From: Alphaproteobacteria bacterium
Lineage (GTDB): Bacteria > Pseudomonadota > Alphaproteobacteria > Rhodobacterales > Rhodobacteraceae
Direction: 5' to 3'
Assembly (NCBI GenBank): GCA_030433335.1
Contig: JAUILL010000032.1
Location: forward strand, 1-42,584
Length of the DNA: 42,584 nucleotides
In this document: in pieces, positions 7,947 through 15,390 of the stretch
How the letters are laid out: each line of letters begins with the position of its first letter
Position numbering within the stretch: the stretch's first letter is position 1
Made by a program: the position numbers and the translations under genes
Notes under the pieces: generated by a model
What the model was told of the DNA's origin: nothing
What the model saw: only the letters and a program-made list of their open reading frames with translations
The model's database searches: none

Positions 7947-7976
7947 CTTCATCTTAGCGAAAATACCCCGCCGGAG
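7947..7976. repeat. Candidate Rhodobacterales dispersed intergenic element (GGCGGGG-TATTT type)
   Basis: On the minus strand this stretch reads CTCCGGCGGGGTATTTTCGC followed by TAAGATGAAG. I recall close variants of this short string in many intergenic regions of Rhodobacterales genomes, often near gene ends. Only one copy is clear in this window, so the repeat status rests on memory and needs a genome-wide count. Confidence 0.35.
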
Positions 7977-8017
7977 CCACGGGCGTCAGCCCGCACTAAC
8001 CTGCGCGCCGCAGGCGC

Positions 8018-8467
8018 TCATTTTCGCAGACTTGCAAAGAATTCCGCCAGCAAAGCTCCGGACCGCGCCTCATCGATCCCGTCATAGACCTCAGGCACGT
8101 GGTGGCACTGGGGGTGACTGAACACCCGCGGTCCCTGCCCGATACCGCCGGATTTCGGGTCTGACGCACCGTAATACAGCCGCCCGATCCGCGCGTTGGA
8201 AATGGCCGCCGCACACATGGGACACGGCTCTAGCGTGACGTACAGATCGCACCCCGTCAGCCGCTCCTGCCCCAGCACGCGGCAGGCCTCTCGGATCACC
8301 AAAACCTCGGCATGGGCGGTCGGGTCGAGCAGCTCGCGCGTTCGGTTGCCGGCCTGCGCAATCACCTCACCGCCTCGCAACAGCACCGCGCCCACGGGGA
8401 TCTCCCCTCGGGCGGCGGCGGCTTCGGCTTCGGTCAGGGCGATTTGCATATGCGAACGGAACGTCAT
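8018..8467 (-). CDS. tadA: tRNA adenosine(34) deaminase
   Basis: A 149-residue zinc deaminase of the cytidine/deoxycytidylate deaminase fold. The zinc ligands are His52 and the catalytic Glu54 in TAHAE, and Cys82 and Cys85 in EPCPMC, the standard TadA pattern. The enzyme converts adenosine 34 to inosine in the anticodon of tRNA-Arg(ACG) and is usually essential. Length and motif spacing match TadA rather than guanine deaminase, although close paralogues exist. It is divergent from rluB with 63 bases between the starts. Confidence 0.92.
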   Translation of the reverse strand: MTFRSHMQIALTEAEAAAARGEIPVGAVLLRGGEVIAQAGNRTRELLDPTAHAEVLVIREACRVLGQERLTGCDLYVTLEPCPMCAAAISNARIGRLYYGASDPKSGGIGQGPRVFSHPQCHHVPEVYDGIDEARSGALLAEFFASLRK

Positions 8468-8530
8468 GGGTTAGGCTTATCTGCAGCGTTCCCCCTTTCG
8501 CAATCCACAGAGTTTCGCTAGACGCGCCCA

Positions 8531-9448
8531 ATGACCCAGAAAACACCGCAAAACCGTCCCCGGCCCGGCAAGCCCGCCCCCAAAGGCTCGTTCAAACCGC
8601 GCCCCAAGGCCAAGCCCGCGCCCAAACCGCAGGCCAAGCCCCAAGCTGGCACCCCCGAGGGCGACCGCATCGCGAAAGTTTTGGCCCGTGCTGGTGTCGC
8701 CTCGCGCCGCGAAGCGGAGAAGCTGATTACGGCTGGTGTTGTAACGGTGAATGGCAAAGTCATCGACAGCCCCGCGCTGAACGTGACTGCGCGCGACCGT
8801 ATCACAGTGGATGGCAAACCGCTGGCTGCGGCGGAGCCGATGCGGCTCTGGCTCTACCATAAACCGACCGGCCTCGTGACCACCCACAAGGACGAGCAGG
8901 GTCGCCCGACCATTTACGACAATCTGCCCGAGGACCTGCCGCGGGTGATGTCTGTGGGTCGCCTTGACCTCAATTCCGAAGGTCTGTTGCTGCTGACCAA
9001 CGATGGCGAACTCAAGCGCAAGCTGGAATTGCCCTCGACCGGCTGGCTGCGCAAGTACCGCGTGCGTGTGAACGGAAAGCCGACTGATGAAATGCTCGAT
9101 CCTCTGCGCAAGGGGATCGAAGCGGACGGCGAGAGCTTCCAGCCGATGGTCGTGAACCTCGACCGCCAGCAGGGCGCGAACGCTTGGCTGACGGTCGGCC
9201 TGCGCGAGGGCAAGAACCGCGAAATCCGTCGTGCGATGCAGGAAATAGGCCTGACCGTGAACCGCCTGTTGCGGGTCAGCTACGGCCCCTTCCAGCTGGG
9301 TCAGCTCAAAGAAGGCGAAGTCGAAGAAGTGCGTCCGCGAATCCTGCGCGACCAATTGGGTCTGGCCGAAGCGCCAGAGGCGGTCGAAAAGCCGGCCAAG
9401 CCTGCTGCAAAACGCCGCCCCCCGCGCGTTCCGCGCCGCAAACCCTGA
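8531..9448 (+). CDS. rluB: 23S rRNA pseudouridine synthase (RluB/RsuA family)
   Basis: A 305-residue RsuA/RluB-type pseudouridine synthase. A basic Pro/Lys-rich tail (residues 1-40) precedes an S4 RNA-binding domain (about 44-90, GVASRREAEKLI) and the catalytic domain. The catalytic aspartate is Asp146 in VGRLDLNSEG; KNREIRR further on is also typical. By family it probably modifies uridine 2605 of 23S rRNA. A second basic Pro/Arg tail closes the protein. It is divergent from tadA. Confidence 0.9.
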   Translation: MTQKTPQNRPRPGKPAPKGSFKPRPKAKPAPKPQAKPQAGTPEGDRIAKVLARAGVASRREAEKLITAGVVTVNGKVIDSPALNVTARDRITVDGKPLAAAEPMRLWLYHKPTGLVTTHKDEQGRPTIYDNLPEDLPRVMSVGRLDLNSEGLLLLTNDGELKRKLELPSTGWLRKYRVRVNGKPTDEMLDPLRKGIEADGESFQPMVVNLDRQQGANAWLTVGLREGKNREIRRAMQEIGLTVNRLLRVSYGPFQLGQLKEGEVEEVRPRILRDQLGLAEAPEAVEKPAKPAAKRRPPRVPRRKP

Positions 9449-9791
9449 TTTTACAGCGGACCTTCGTATCTTTTTCACGGAACCTGCGCTATGCATCCTC
9501 TAGGTGTTTTAGTGAGGCAGGGGTATTGGCATGCTGGCAGCCGCTCCGATCGGCGTCAGAGGACGGGTGTGCAACGTACCCCCGTCCGAGCGGGTTACCG
9601 CCCATCTCCCCCGCATTAGGCTGGAATCCCCTACGTATGGGGTGAAATCCGCCGATTTGTTTCCTACGTTTGATGGCGTGAGACACAAAGACACCAGCCC
9701 CGCCCTGCCCTGTCTCGTCCGCGCGATCGCGCAGGACGCCGCTCATAGACCGCGCGGGTTCCAGTCCGACAATCAGCGAAAGAGGTAGAGG
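9449..9791. other. Non-coding stretch with hairpins, upstream of the XpaC-TelA operon
   Basis: A 343-base gap without a convincing gene. It contains a GGACGGG/CCCGTCC hairpin (9561-9587), a small GCGG/CCGC hairpin directly after it (about 9590-9601), a symmetrical CCCCTACGTA-T-GGGG element near 9629-9643, and a perfect palindrome GCGCGATCGCGC at 9721-9732. The hairpins may terminate rluB; the later elements may belong to the promoter of the next operon. An open frame at 9531-9788 has no recognisable content and is not called. Confidence 0.5.
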
Positions 9792-9875
9792 GTGTCCGGC
9801 ACGACCTTGCAGAAAATTGCGTTCATTCTGTTGTTCATCCTGATCCTGCGCGTTGCAATCTCGGGGGGTGTGTGA
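9792..9875 (+). CDS. Small hydrophobic membrane peptide (27 residues)
   Basis: A short gene too small for routine calling: GTG at 9792-9794, then SGTTLQKIAFILLFILILR and VAISGGV, stop at 9873-9875. AGAGGTAGAGG directly upstream is a fair ribosome binding site. The middle (about residues 8-23) is one predicted membrane helix with flanking charges. Its stop overlaps the ATG of the next gene by one base (TGATG), which is typical of translational coupling, so it is very probably real and works with the operon. I recall similar tiny proteins in front of XpaC-like genes in related genomes, but cannot verify that here. Confidence 0.6.
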   Translation: MSGTTLQKIAFILLFILILRVAISGGV

Positions 9876-10753
9876 TGGCCCAGCGGTATGGGGGCGAGTA
9901 CAGCCCCGACGGCACTCAGACCAGCGCGTCGAAACCGATGAAAAACGCCAAGCGCAAACGCGCAGGCGGACGGGCAAACCTGCTGTTCATCGCGCCCTTG
10001 CCGATGATCGGTTCCGTGTTCGGGTCTGGTCCGGTCGAGATGACCTTCAAACTGGCCGCTCTGGGGGCTTTGCTTCTGGCCGCGTGGCTCACCCGCGAAG
10101 GCCTGATTGCCGAAGAGGCCTACAACGCCCGCCGCATTGCCCGCCGCCCCGCGATCCCGCGCAAGATGTTCGCGGCAGCCTTGATCGCCGTGGGTCTGGC
10201 TCTGGCGTCCTTTTCGGACGCGAGCAGTCTGATCGAGCCCGTCCTTTATGGCGTCGTCGGGTTGGTCCTTCACGTGCTGGCTTTTGGCATTGACCCGCTG
10301 AAGGACAAAACTGCCGAGGGCGTCGACACCTTCCAAACCGACCGCGTGGCAAAAGCGGTCGAAGAGGCAGAGGCCCATCTCACCGCCATGGCAGAGGCCG
10401 CTGGCCGCACCCGCGACCGCCAGATCGAACAGCGGGTCAGCGGCTTTGCCGACACCGCTCGCGATCTGTTCCGCACTGTGGAATCCGATCCGCGCGACCT
10501 GACCTCTGTCCGCAAATACTTGGGCGTCTATTTGCTCGGGGCGCGCGATGCGACCACCAAATACGCCGATCTGGCCGAGCGTGCGCCCTCGCAAGAGGCC
10601 CGCGCAGACTACCTGTCGCTGCTGGATGACCTGCAACAGAATTTCACCGACCGTACCCGCAAACTCATGGTCAATGACAAAGCCGATCTGGATGTCGAGA
10701 TCGGCGTGCTGCGCGACCGCCTCGCCCGTGAGGGCATTCGTCATACCGAGTAA
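9875..10753 (+). CDS. XpaC-like membrane protein (5-bromo-4-chloroindolyl phosphate hydrolysis family)
   Basis: A 292-residue protein of the XpaC family (PF10112). The N-terminus is basic and disordered, then hydrophobic segments lie at about 34-50, 55-73, 98-112 and 118-137. The C-terminal half (about 150-290) is a charged helical region with the family pattern around RTVESDPRDLTSVRKYLGVYL. The family name comes from an old phenotype in Bacillus and should not be read as a phosphatase activity; no catalytic motif is seen. XpaC proteins are genetically linked to TelA proteins, as here, and the pair probably forms a membrane-anchored complex. The ATG at 9875 overlaps the preceding small gene, with a GGGGGG stretch upstream. 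Confidence 0.85.
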   Translation: MAQRYGGEYSPDGTQTSASKPMKNAKRKRAGGRANLLFIAPLPMIGSVFGSGPVEMTFKLAALGALLLAAWLTREGLIAEEAYNARRIARRPAIPRKMFAAALIAVGLALASFSDASSLIEPVLYGVVGLVLHVLAFGIDPLKDKTAEGVDTFQTDRVAKAVEEAEAHLTAMAEAAGRTRDRQIEQRVSGFADTARDLFRTVESDPRDLTSVRKYLGVYLLGARDATTKYADLAERAPSQEARADYLSLLDDLQQNFTDRTRKLMVNDKADLDVEIGVLRDRLAREGIRHTE

Positions 10754-10786
10754 TTTTGTTCAGAGTTCATTTTAGAGGACTGACCC

Positions 10787-11995
10787 ATGACCACCACTCA
10801 AATGCCACAAAAAGCCTATGTGCAAGCCGCTCAGGATCTGCAGGAAGTCGAACAACTGAATGCTGCCATCCTGCCCGCCCCAACCGAAGAGATTATACCT
10901 TTGGAAACTGCCGACGTCCCTGCATCCGAGGAAATCACCCGCCGCATGGCGGAACTGGACATGAGCGATTCCAACTCAATCGTCACGTTCGGTTCTGCCG
11001 CACAGGCCGAGTTGCAGGAAATCTCGCAACAGATGCTGGACGGTGTCCGCAACAAGGATGTCGGCCCCGCCGGTGACAGCCTGCGAGATATCGTAACCAC
11101 GATCCGCGGCTTCTCGATCAGCGAGTTGGACATCCGCCGCGATCGCAGCTGGTGGGAAAAGCTGCTGGGCCGCGCCGCCCCTGCAGCCAAATTCGCCGCC
11201 CGCTACGAAACCGTGCAGGGCCAGATCGACAAGATCACCGACAATCTCTTGGGCCACGAGCACAAGCTGATGAAGGACATCAAGTCGCTCGACCTGCTCT
11301 ACACCAAGACTTTGGAATTCTACGACGAACTGGCGCTCTATATCGCGGCGGGCGAGGCCAAGATCGCCGAGATGGACAGCCAGACCATCCCCGCCAAAGA
11401 GGCCGAGGTCCAGGCCGCTGCCGAAAACGATCAGGTGATCAAAGCGCAGGAATTGCGTGATTTGCGCGCCGCCCGTGACGACTTGGAACGCCGTGTGCAT
11501 GATCTGAAGCTCACGCGGCAGGTCACTATGCAATCCCTGCCCTCGATCCGTCTTGTGCAGGAGAATGACAAATCGCTGGTCACCAAGATCAACTCGACCC
11601 TCGTGAACACCGTGCCTCTGTGGGAAACCCAACTGGCGCAGGCCGTCACGATCCAGCGCAGCGCCGAAGCGGCGGATGCGATCCGTGGGGCGAACGATCT
11701 GACCAACGAACTGCTGACCGCCAACGCCGCGAACCTGCGCGAAACCAACCGCAAGGTACGCGAGGAAATGGAGCGCGGTGTCTTCGACATCGAAGCGATC
11801 AAGACCGCCAACGCGGACCTTATCGCGACCATCGAAGAGAGCCTTCAGATCGCCGATGAGGGCAAGGCCAAGCGCGCTGCCGCCGAAGCCGACCTCAAGG
11901 CGATGGAAGCCGAACTGCGTGACACTCTGGCGGCGGCCAAAGCCAAAAAGACCGGCCTTGGCGACACCGCGGCGACCTCTGTCCCCCCAAGCTAA
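10787..11995 (+). CDS. TelA-like protein (toxic anion resistance family)
   Basis: A 402-residue soluble, mostly helical protein of the TelA/KlaA/YceH family (PF05816). The family core is recognisable as the segment around KLLGRAAPAAKFAARYETVQGQID and later SLPSIRLVQENDKSLVTKI. Long coiled-coil-like helices cover most of residues 60-390. TelA was named for tellurite resistance on plasmids, but chromosomal copies are linked to cell-envelope stress and antimicrobials; the molecular role is not settled. AGAGGA lies seven bases before the ATG. It follows the XpaC-like gene by 33 bases. Confidence 0.92.
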   Translation: MTTTQMPQKAYVQAAQDLQEVEQLNAAILPAPTEEIIPLETADVPASEEITRRMAELDMSDSNSIVTFGSAAQAELQEISQQMLDGVRNKDVGPAGDSLRDIVTTIRGFSISELDIRRDRSWWEKLLGRAAPAAKFAARYETVQGQIDKITDNLLGHEHKLMKDIKSLDLLYTKTLEFYDELALYIAAGEAKIAEMDSQTIPAKEAEVQAAAENDQVIKAQELRDLRAARDDLERRVHDLKLTRQVTMQSLPSIRLVQENDKSLVTKINSTLVNTVPLWETQLAQAVTIQRSAEAADAIRGANDLTNELLTANAANLRETNRKVREEMERGVFDIEAIKTANADLIATIEESLQIADEGKAKRAAAEADLKAMEAELRDTLAAAKAKKTGLGDTAATSVPPS

Positions 11996-12015
11996 CGACC
12001 GAAAGGCACTCTGTT

Positions 12016-12996
12016 TTGTTCCGATATACCCGCTGTCTCCGTTTGCTGACTTCTGCATGCCTCGCCGGATCTGTTCTGGCGGGGTGCGCCCCGAACCCGA
12101 AGTCTGAAACGCTGGCAGTGCCGCGGGCCGTCAGACCCGTATCGGATGCAGCCAGAGCGCTTTTGCCTGATCCAAACCCCGAATACGTGCCCGCCAGCTA
12201 TGCCAGCCGGTCCTTGGGCACGTATTACGCGCGGCTTCAGGACCGGTTGCTGAGTTCCGGTAAGTTGCGTCAGGACTTGGGCAAGGACATCCCCCTGTCC
12301 GTCGATCAACTGACCCATGATTTCGTCGAAATCGCGCTCAAGGACGAATACATGCGGGGCGGTTCTGGCACCATGCACAAGAGCCGCGACAGCGTCCTGC
12401 GCCGCTGGGAAAAGCCCGTGCGTGTCTTTGTCGTCTTCGGCGCGACGGTCCCGCCAGCAGAGCGGAAACGCGCCATGGCGTCGGTAACCTCTTACACCAA
12501 CCGACTGGCCCGTGTGACCGGTCATGACATCAGCATGACCACCCGCGAGAATGCCAATTACTACGTGATGTTCATGGGCGAAGACGATCGCCAGCCCTTT
12601 GGCGAAAGCCTAGAACGCGCCATCCCCGAGATGGACCCCGCGACCATGAATGTCTTCAAGCACACCCCGCGCAACCAACTCTGTGTGGCGCTGACCTTCC
12701 GCGATCAGGACGGAAGTCCCCGTTTCGCCAAGGCCCTTGCCATGATCCGCGCCGAGCATCCGCAGCTGCTCAAAATGTCCTGCCTGCACGAGGAAATGGC
12801 CCAAGCTTTGGGTCTGCCCAACGACAGCCCGACCGCGCGGCCCTCTATTTTTAACGATGACGAGGAGTTTGCCCTCCTCACCCGACACGACGAACTCTTG
12901 CTCCGCATCCTGTATGATCGCAGACTGCAACCGGGCATGACCAAAGCACAAGCCGTCCCGATTGTTCGACAAATCGCGGCCGAGTTGCTGGGATAA
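12016..12996 (+). CDS. DUF2927 domain-containing lipoprotein
   Basis: A 326-residue exported protein. A signal peptide ends at LAGC (about residues 21-24), a lipobox, so it should be a lipoprotein. The remainder matches the DUF2927 layout I recall: a segment around WEKPVRVFVVFGATV, a conserved block LCVALTFRD, and CLHEEMAQALGLPNDS, which looks like a degenerate zinc-metalloprotease helix (HEEMAQ). Whether it is catalytic is unclear. The start is taken as TTG at 12016, with GAAAGG about ten bases upstream. It sits 20 bases after telA and 24 before the SPFH gene, so it is part of the operon. Confidence 0.78.
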   Translation: MFRYTRCLRLLTSACLAGSVLAGCAPNPKSETLAVPRAVRPVSDAARALLPDPNPEYVPASYASRSLGTYYARLQDRLLSSGKLRQDLGKDIPLSVDQLTHDFVEIALKDEYMRGGSGTMHKSRDSVLRRWEKPVRVFVVFGATVPPAERKRAMASVTSYTNRLARVTGHDISMTTRENANYYVMFMGEDDRQPFGESLERAIPEMDPATMNVFKHTPRNQLCVALTFRDQDGSPRFAKALAMIRAEHPQLLKMSCLHEEMAQALGLPNDSPTARPSIFNDDEEFALLTRHDELLLRILYDRRLQPGMTKAQAVPIVRQIAAELLG

Positions 12997-13020
12997 TACT
13001 TATCAGAAGGACCTCGCATT

Positions 13021-14148
13021 ATGGGGATTTTCGACTTTCTCAAAGGCGAATTTATTGACGTCATCCACTGGACCGATGACACCCGCGACACGATGGTTTG
13101 GCGCTTCGAACGCGAGGGCCACGAGATCAAATACGGCGCCAAGCTGACGGTTCGCGAAGGGCAGACCGCTGTCTTTATCCACGAAGGCCAACTGGCAGAC
13201 GTTTTCACCCCCGGCCTCTATATGCTGGAAACGAACAACATGCCGATCATGACCAAGCTCCAGCATTGGGATCATGGTTTCCGCTCGCCCTTCAAGTCCG
13301 AGATCTACTACGTCGCGACCACGCGGTTCACCGACTTCAAATGGGGCACCAAGAACCCGATCATGCTGCGGGACCCCGAGTTTGGCCCCGTGCGTCTGCG
13401 AGCCTTTGGCACCTATGCGATCCGTATCATCGACCCCGCCCGTTTCATGACCGAGATCGTCGGCACGGATGGCGAGTTCACCAGCGACGAGATCAGCTTC
13501 CAGATCCGCAACATCATCGTGACCCGCGCATCTCAGGCATTGGCGGCCAGCGGCATCCCCCTGCTGGATATGGCCGCGAACACCGGCGATCTGGGCAATG
13601 TGATTGCGGCGCAGGTCTCGCCCACTCTGGCGGAATACGGGCTGGAGATGCCGGAATTCTATGTCGAGAATATCTCGCTGCCCCCCGAGGTGGAAAAGGC
13701 GTTGGACGCCCGTACCTCGCGCGGCATCGCAGGCAATCTGGACGACCACATGAAGTGGCGTGCGGCCGAGGCGATGAATGCCCCCGGCTCTGCGGCTGGC
13801 GCTGCGATGGCAACCGGCATGGGTGCCGGAATGGGCATGGCGATGGGGCACCAGATGGGCCCTTGGGGCGCAATTCCCGCCGCCGCGGCCCCTGTCCCGC
13901 AAGCCGCCCCCATGGCTCCCCCGCCTCCACCGGTCGAGCATGTCTGGCACATCGCTGAAAATGGCGCGACCACTGGCCCCTTCTCCAAGGCGCGCATGGG
14001 CCGCATGGCCACCGAAGGGCAACTGACCCGCGATACATATGTCTGGACCCCTGGTCAGGACGGCTGGAAACGGGCCGAGGATGTGATGGAGCTGGCGCAG
14101 CTCTTTACCGTTGCGCCTCCGCCGCCCCCTCCGCCGCCTGCGGGCTGA
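13021..14148 (+). CDS. SPFH-domain protein with C-terminal GYF_2-like domain (YdjI-like)
   Basis: A 375-residue protein. Residues about 1-235 are a YdjI-type SPFH (stomatin/prohibitin/flotillin) domain, often annotated as a virion core protein homologue; it should form oligomeric scaffolds at the membrane. A Gly/Met/Ala-rich linker (252-285) and a proline-rich stretch (about 286-304) lead to a GYF_2-like domain (308-355) with VWHIAENGATTGPF and the closing DGWKRAED. The protein ends in a run of nine prolines and AG. GYF domains bind proline-rich peptides, so the flanking proline tracts could be ligands in cis or in neighbouring subunits. AGAAGGA lies before the ATG. No transmembrane helix is visible. 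Confidence 0.85.
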   Translation: MGIFDFLKGEFIDVIHWTDDTRDTMVWRFEREGHEIKYGAKLTVREGQTAVFIHEGQLADVFTPGLYMLETNNMPIMTKLQHWDHGFRSPFKSEIYYVATTRFTDFKWGTKNPIMLRDPEFGPVRLRAFGTYAIRIIDPARFMTEIVGTDGEFTSDEISFQIRNIIVTRASQALAASGIPLLDMAANTGDLGNVIAAQVSPTLAEYGLEMPEFYVENISLPPEVEKALDARTSRGIAGNLDDHMKWRAAEAMNAPGSAAGAAMATGMGAGMGMAMGHQMGPWGAIPAAAAPVPQAAPMAPPPPPVEHVWHIAENGATTGPFSKARMGRMATEGQLTRDTYVWTPGQDGWKRAEDVMELAQLFTVAPPPPPPPPAG

Positions 14149-14229
14149 TACGACCTTCCCCTGCCCCTGCCATCCGGCGCGGGCGGGGTTTCTAATCAGA
14201 ACGACCCAAGACATTCAGGTTCCCCACAT

Positions 14230-15330
14230 ATGGCGCCCCAGACTCCCGACCGCCAAGAGCACCGCTTTCCCTGTGATCAATGCGGCGCGGATTTTCGTTT
14301 CTCTCCTGAAAAGGGCATGCTGGTCTGCGATCATTGCGGCAACACCGCGCCGATGGTGGATCGCCCCGCAGCGCCCGCCATTGCCGAATTGGACTTCAAC
14401 GCCGCCCTGAACCACCAACTGCCCGAGGCCGAGACCGAAACAACGCGGGTGCTGAACTGCCCGAATTGCGGCGCTCAGGTCGAGTTCGACGGCGTAACCC
14501 ACGCCAAGGAGTGCCCGTTCTGCGCGACCCCAGTGGTCACCGACACGGGCCTTCACCGACACATCAAGCCAAGGGGTCTGTTGCCCTTTGGCGTGGATGA
14601 AAACGGAGCGCGGGTTGCGATGAATGACTGGCTTGGCAGCCTATGGTTCGCGCCGAATGGCCTGCAAGAGTATGCCCGCAAGGGGCGCAAGATGCAGGGC
14701 GTCTATGTGCCCTATTTCACTTACGACGCGGATACCAAGACCCGATACACCGGCGCCCGAGGCACGGTTTACCACGAAACGCGCCGCGTGATGGTGAACG
14801 GCAAATCCGAGACCCGCACGGTTCAAAAGGTCCGCTGGACGCCCGTCTCTGGCCGTGTCGCGCGCTGGTTCGATGACGTGCTGGTGCTGGCCTCCAAGTC
14901 ATTGCCTCAGAAATACACCGACGCCTTGGAGCCTTGGGATCTGTCCGCCCTAGAGCCCTATTCCCCCGAATTCCTCGCCGGCTTCCGCGCCGAAGGGTAC
15001 ACCGTGGCCCTCGACGAGGGTTTTGAGACCGCGCGGATCAAGATGTCCCGCGTGATCGAGCGCGACGTGAAGTTTGACATTGGCGGCGACCGTCAGCGGA
15101 TCAGCAACATGGACACACAAGTCAGCGGCGTGACTTTCAAGCACGTCCTCCTGCCTGTCTGGGTCGCGGCCTACAAATATCGCGATAAAACCTACCGTTT
15201 TGTCGTGAATGGTCGAACGGGCCGCGTGCAGGGTGAACGGCCGTATTCTGCATGGAAGATCACGCTCGCGGTTATCGCTGGCTTGATCGTGGCCGCAGGG
15301 GTGGGATACTTGGTGGCAATAAATCAATAA
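14230..15330 (+). CDS. Double zinc-ribbon membrane protein (YdjG-like, primosomal-N'-like zinc finger)
   Basis: A 366-residue protein with two zinc ribbons near the N-terminus: Cys15/Cys18 with Cys33/Cys36, and Cys77/Cys80 with Cys95/Cys98. A conserved soluble region follows (GLLPFGVDENGAR at about 117-129, VYVPYFTYDADT, TRTVQKVRW), then LPVWVAAYKY and VVNGRTGRVQGERPYS, and a single C-terminal membrane helix at 342-362. Proteins of this type are often mis-annotated as a helicase or primosomal protein because of the ribbon; no helicase motif is present. In Bacillus a comparable zinc-ribbon protein is encoded next to an SPFH protein and a PspA homologue. It is the last gene of the operon. Confidence 0.82.
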   Translation: MAPQTPDRQEHRFPCDQCGADFRFSPEKGMLVCDHCGNTAPMVDRPAAPAIAELDFNAALNHQLPEAETETTRVLNCPNCGAQVEFDGVTHAKECPFCATPVVTDTGLHRHIKPRGLLPFGVDENGARVAMNDWLGSLWFAPNGLQEYARKGRKMQGVYVPYFTYDADTKTRYTGARGTVYHETRRVMVNGKSETRTVQKVRWTPVSGRVARWFDDVLVLASKSLPQKYTDALEPWDLSALEPYSPEFLAGFRAEGYTVALDEGFETARIKMSRVIERDVKFDIGGDRQRISNMDTQVSGVTFKHVLLPVWVAAYKYRDKTYRFVVNGRTGRVQGERPYSAWKITLAVIAGLIVAAGVGYLVAINQ

Positions 15331-15390
15331 ACTTGAAGAATTCCGATCTTCGAGTATTGGTAGCGCAAACATGACCAAGTGAGGCCCCCA

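Noticed and set aside
8477..9496. Long minus-strand frame opposite rluB
   Set aside because: rluB on the plus strand has S4 and catalytic motifs; the opposite frame has no recognisable domain.
9531..9788. An 85-codon frame with a passable ribosome binding site before the TelA operon
   Set aside because: The product has no recognisable features and crosses several hairpins and palindromes that fit regulatory DNA better. It cannot be excluded without conservation data.
9875..10753. Treating the XpaC-like protein as a phosphatase or hydrolase
   Set aside because: The family name reflects an indirect phenotype, and no catalytic motif is visible.
10787..11995. Calling the TelA-like gene a plasmid tellurite-resistance determinant
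   Set aside because: The gene sits among chromosomal housekeeping genes, without other tellurite-resistance or plasmid genes; only family membership is supported.
13003..14214. Minus-strand frame of 403 codons opposite the SPFH gene
   Set aside because: Shadow frame; the plus-strand product has clear SPFH and GYF-like domains and a ribosome binding site.
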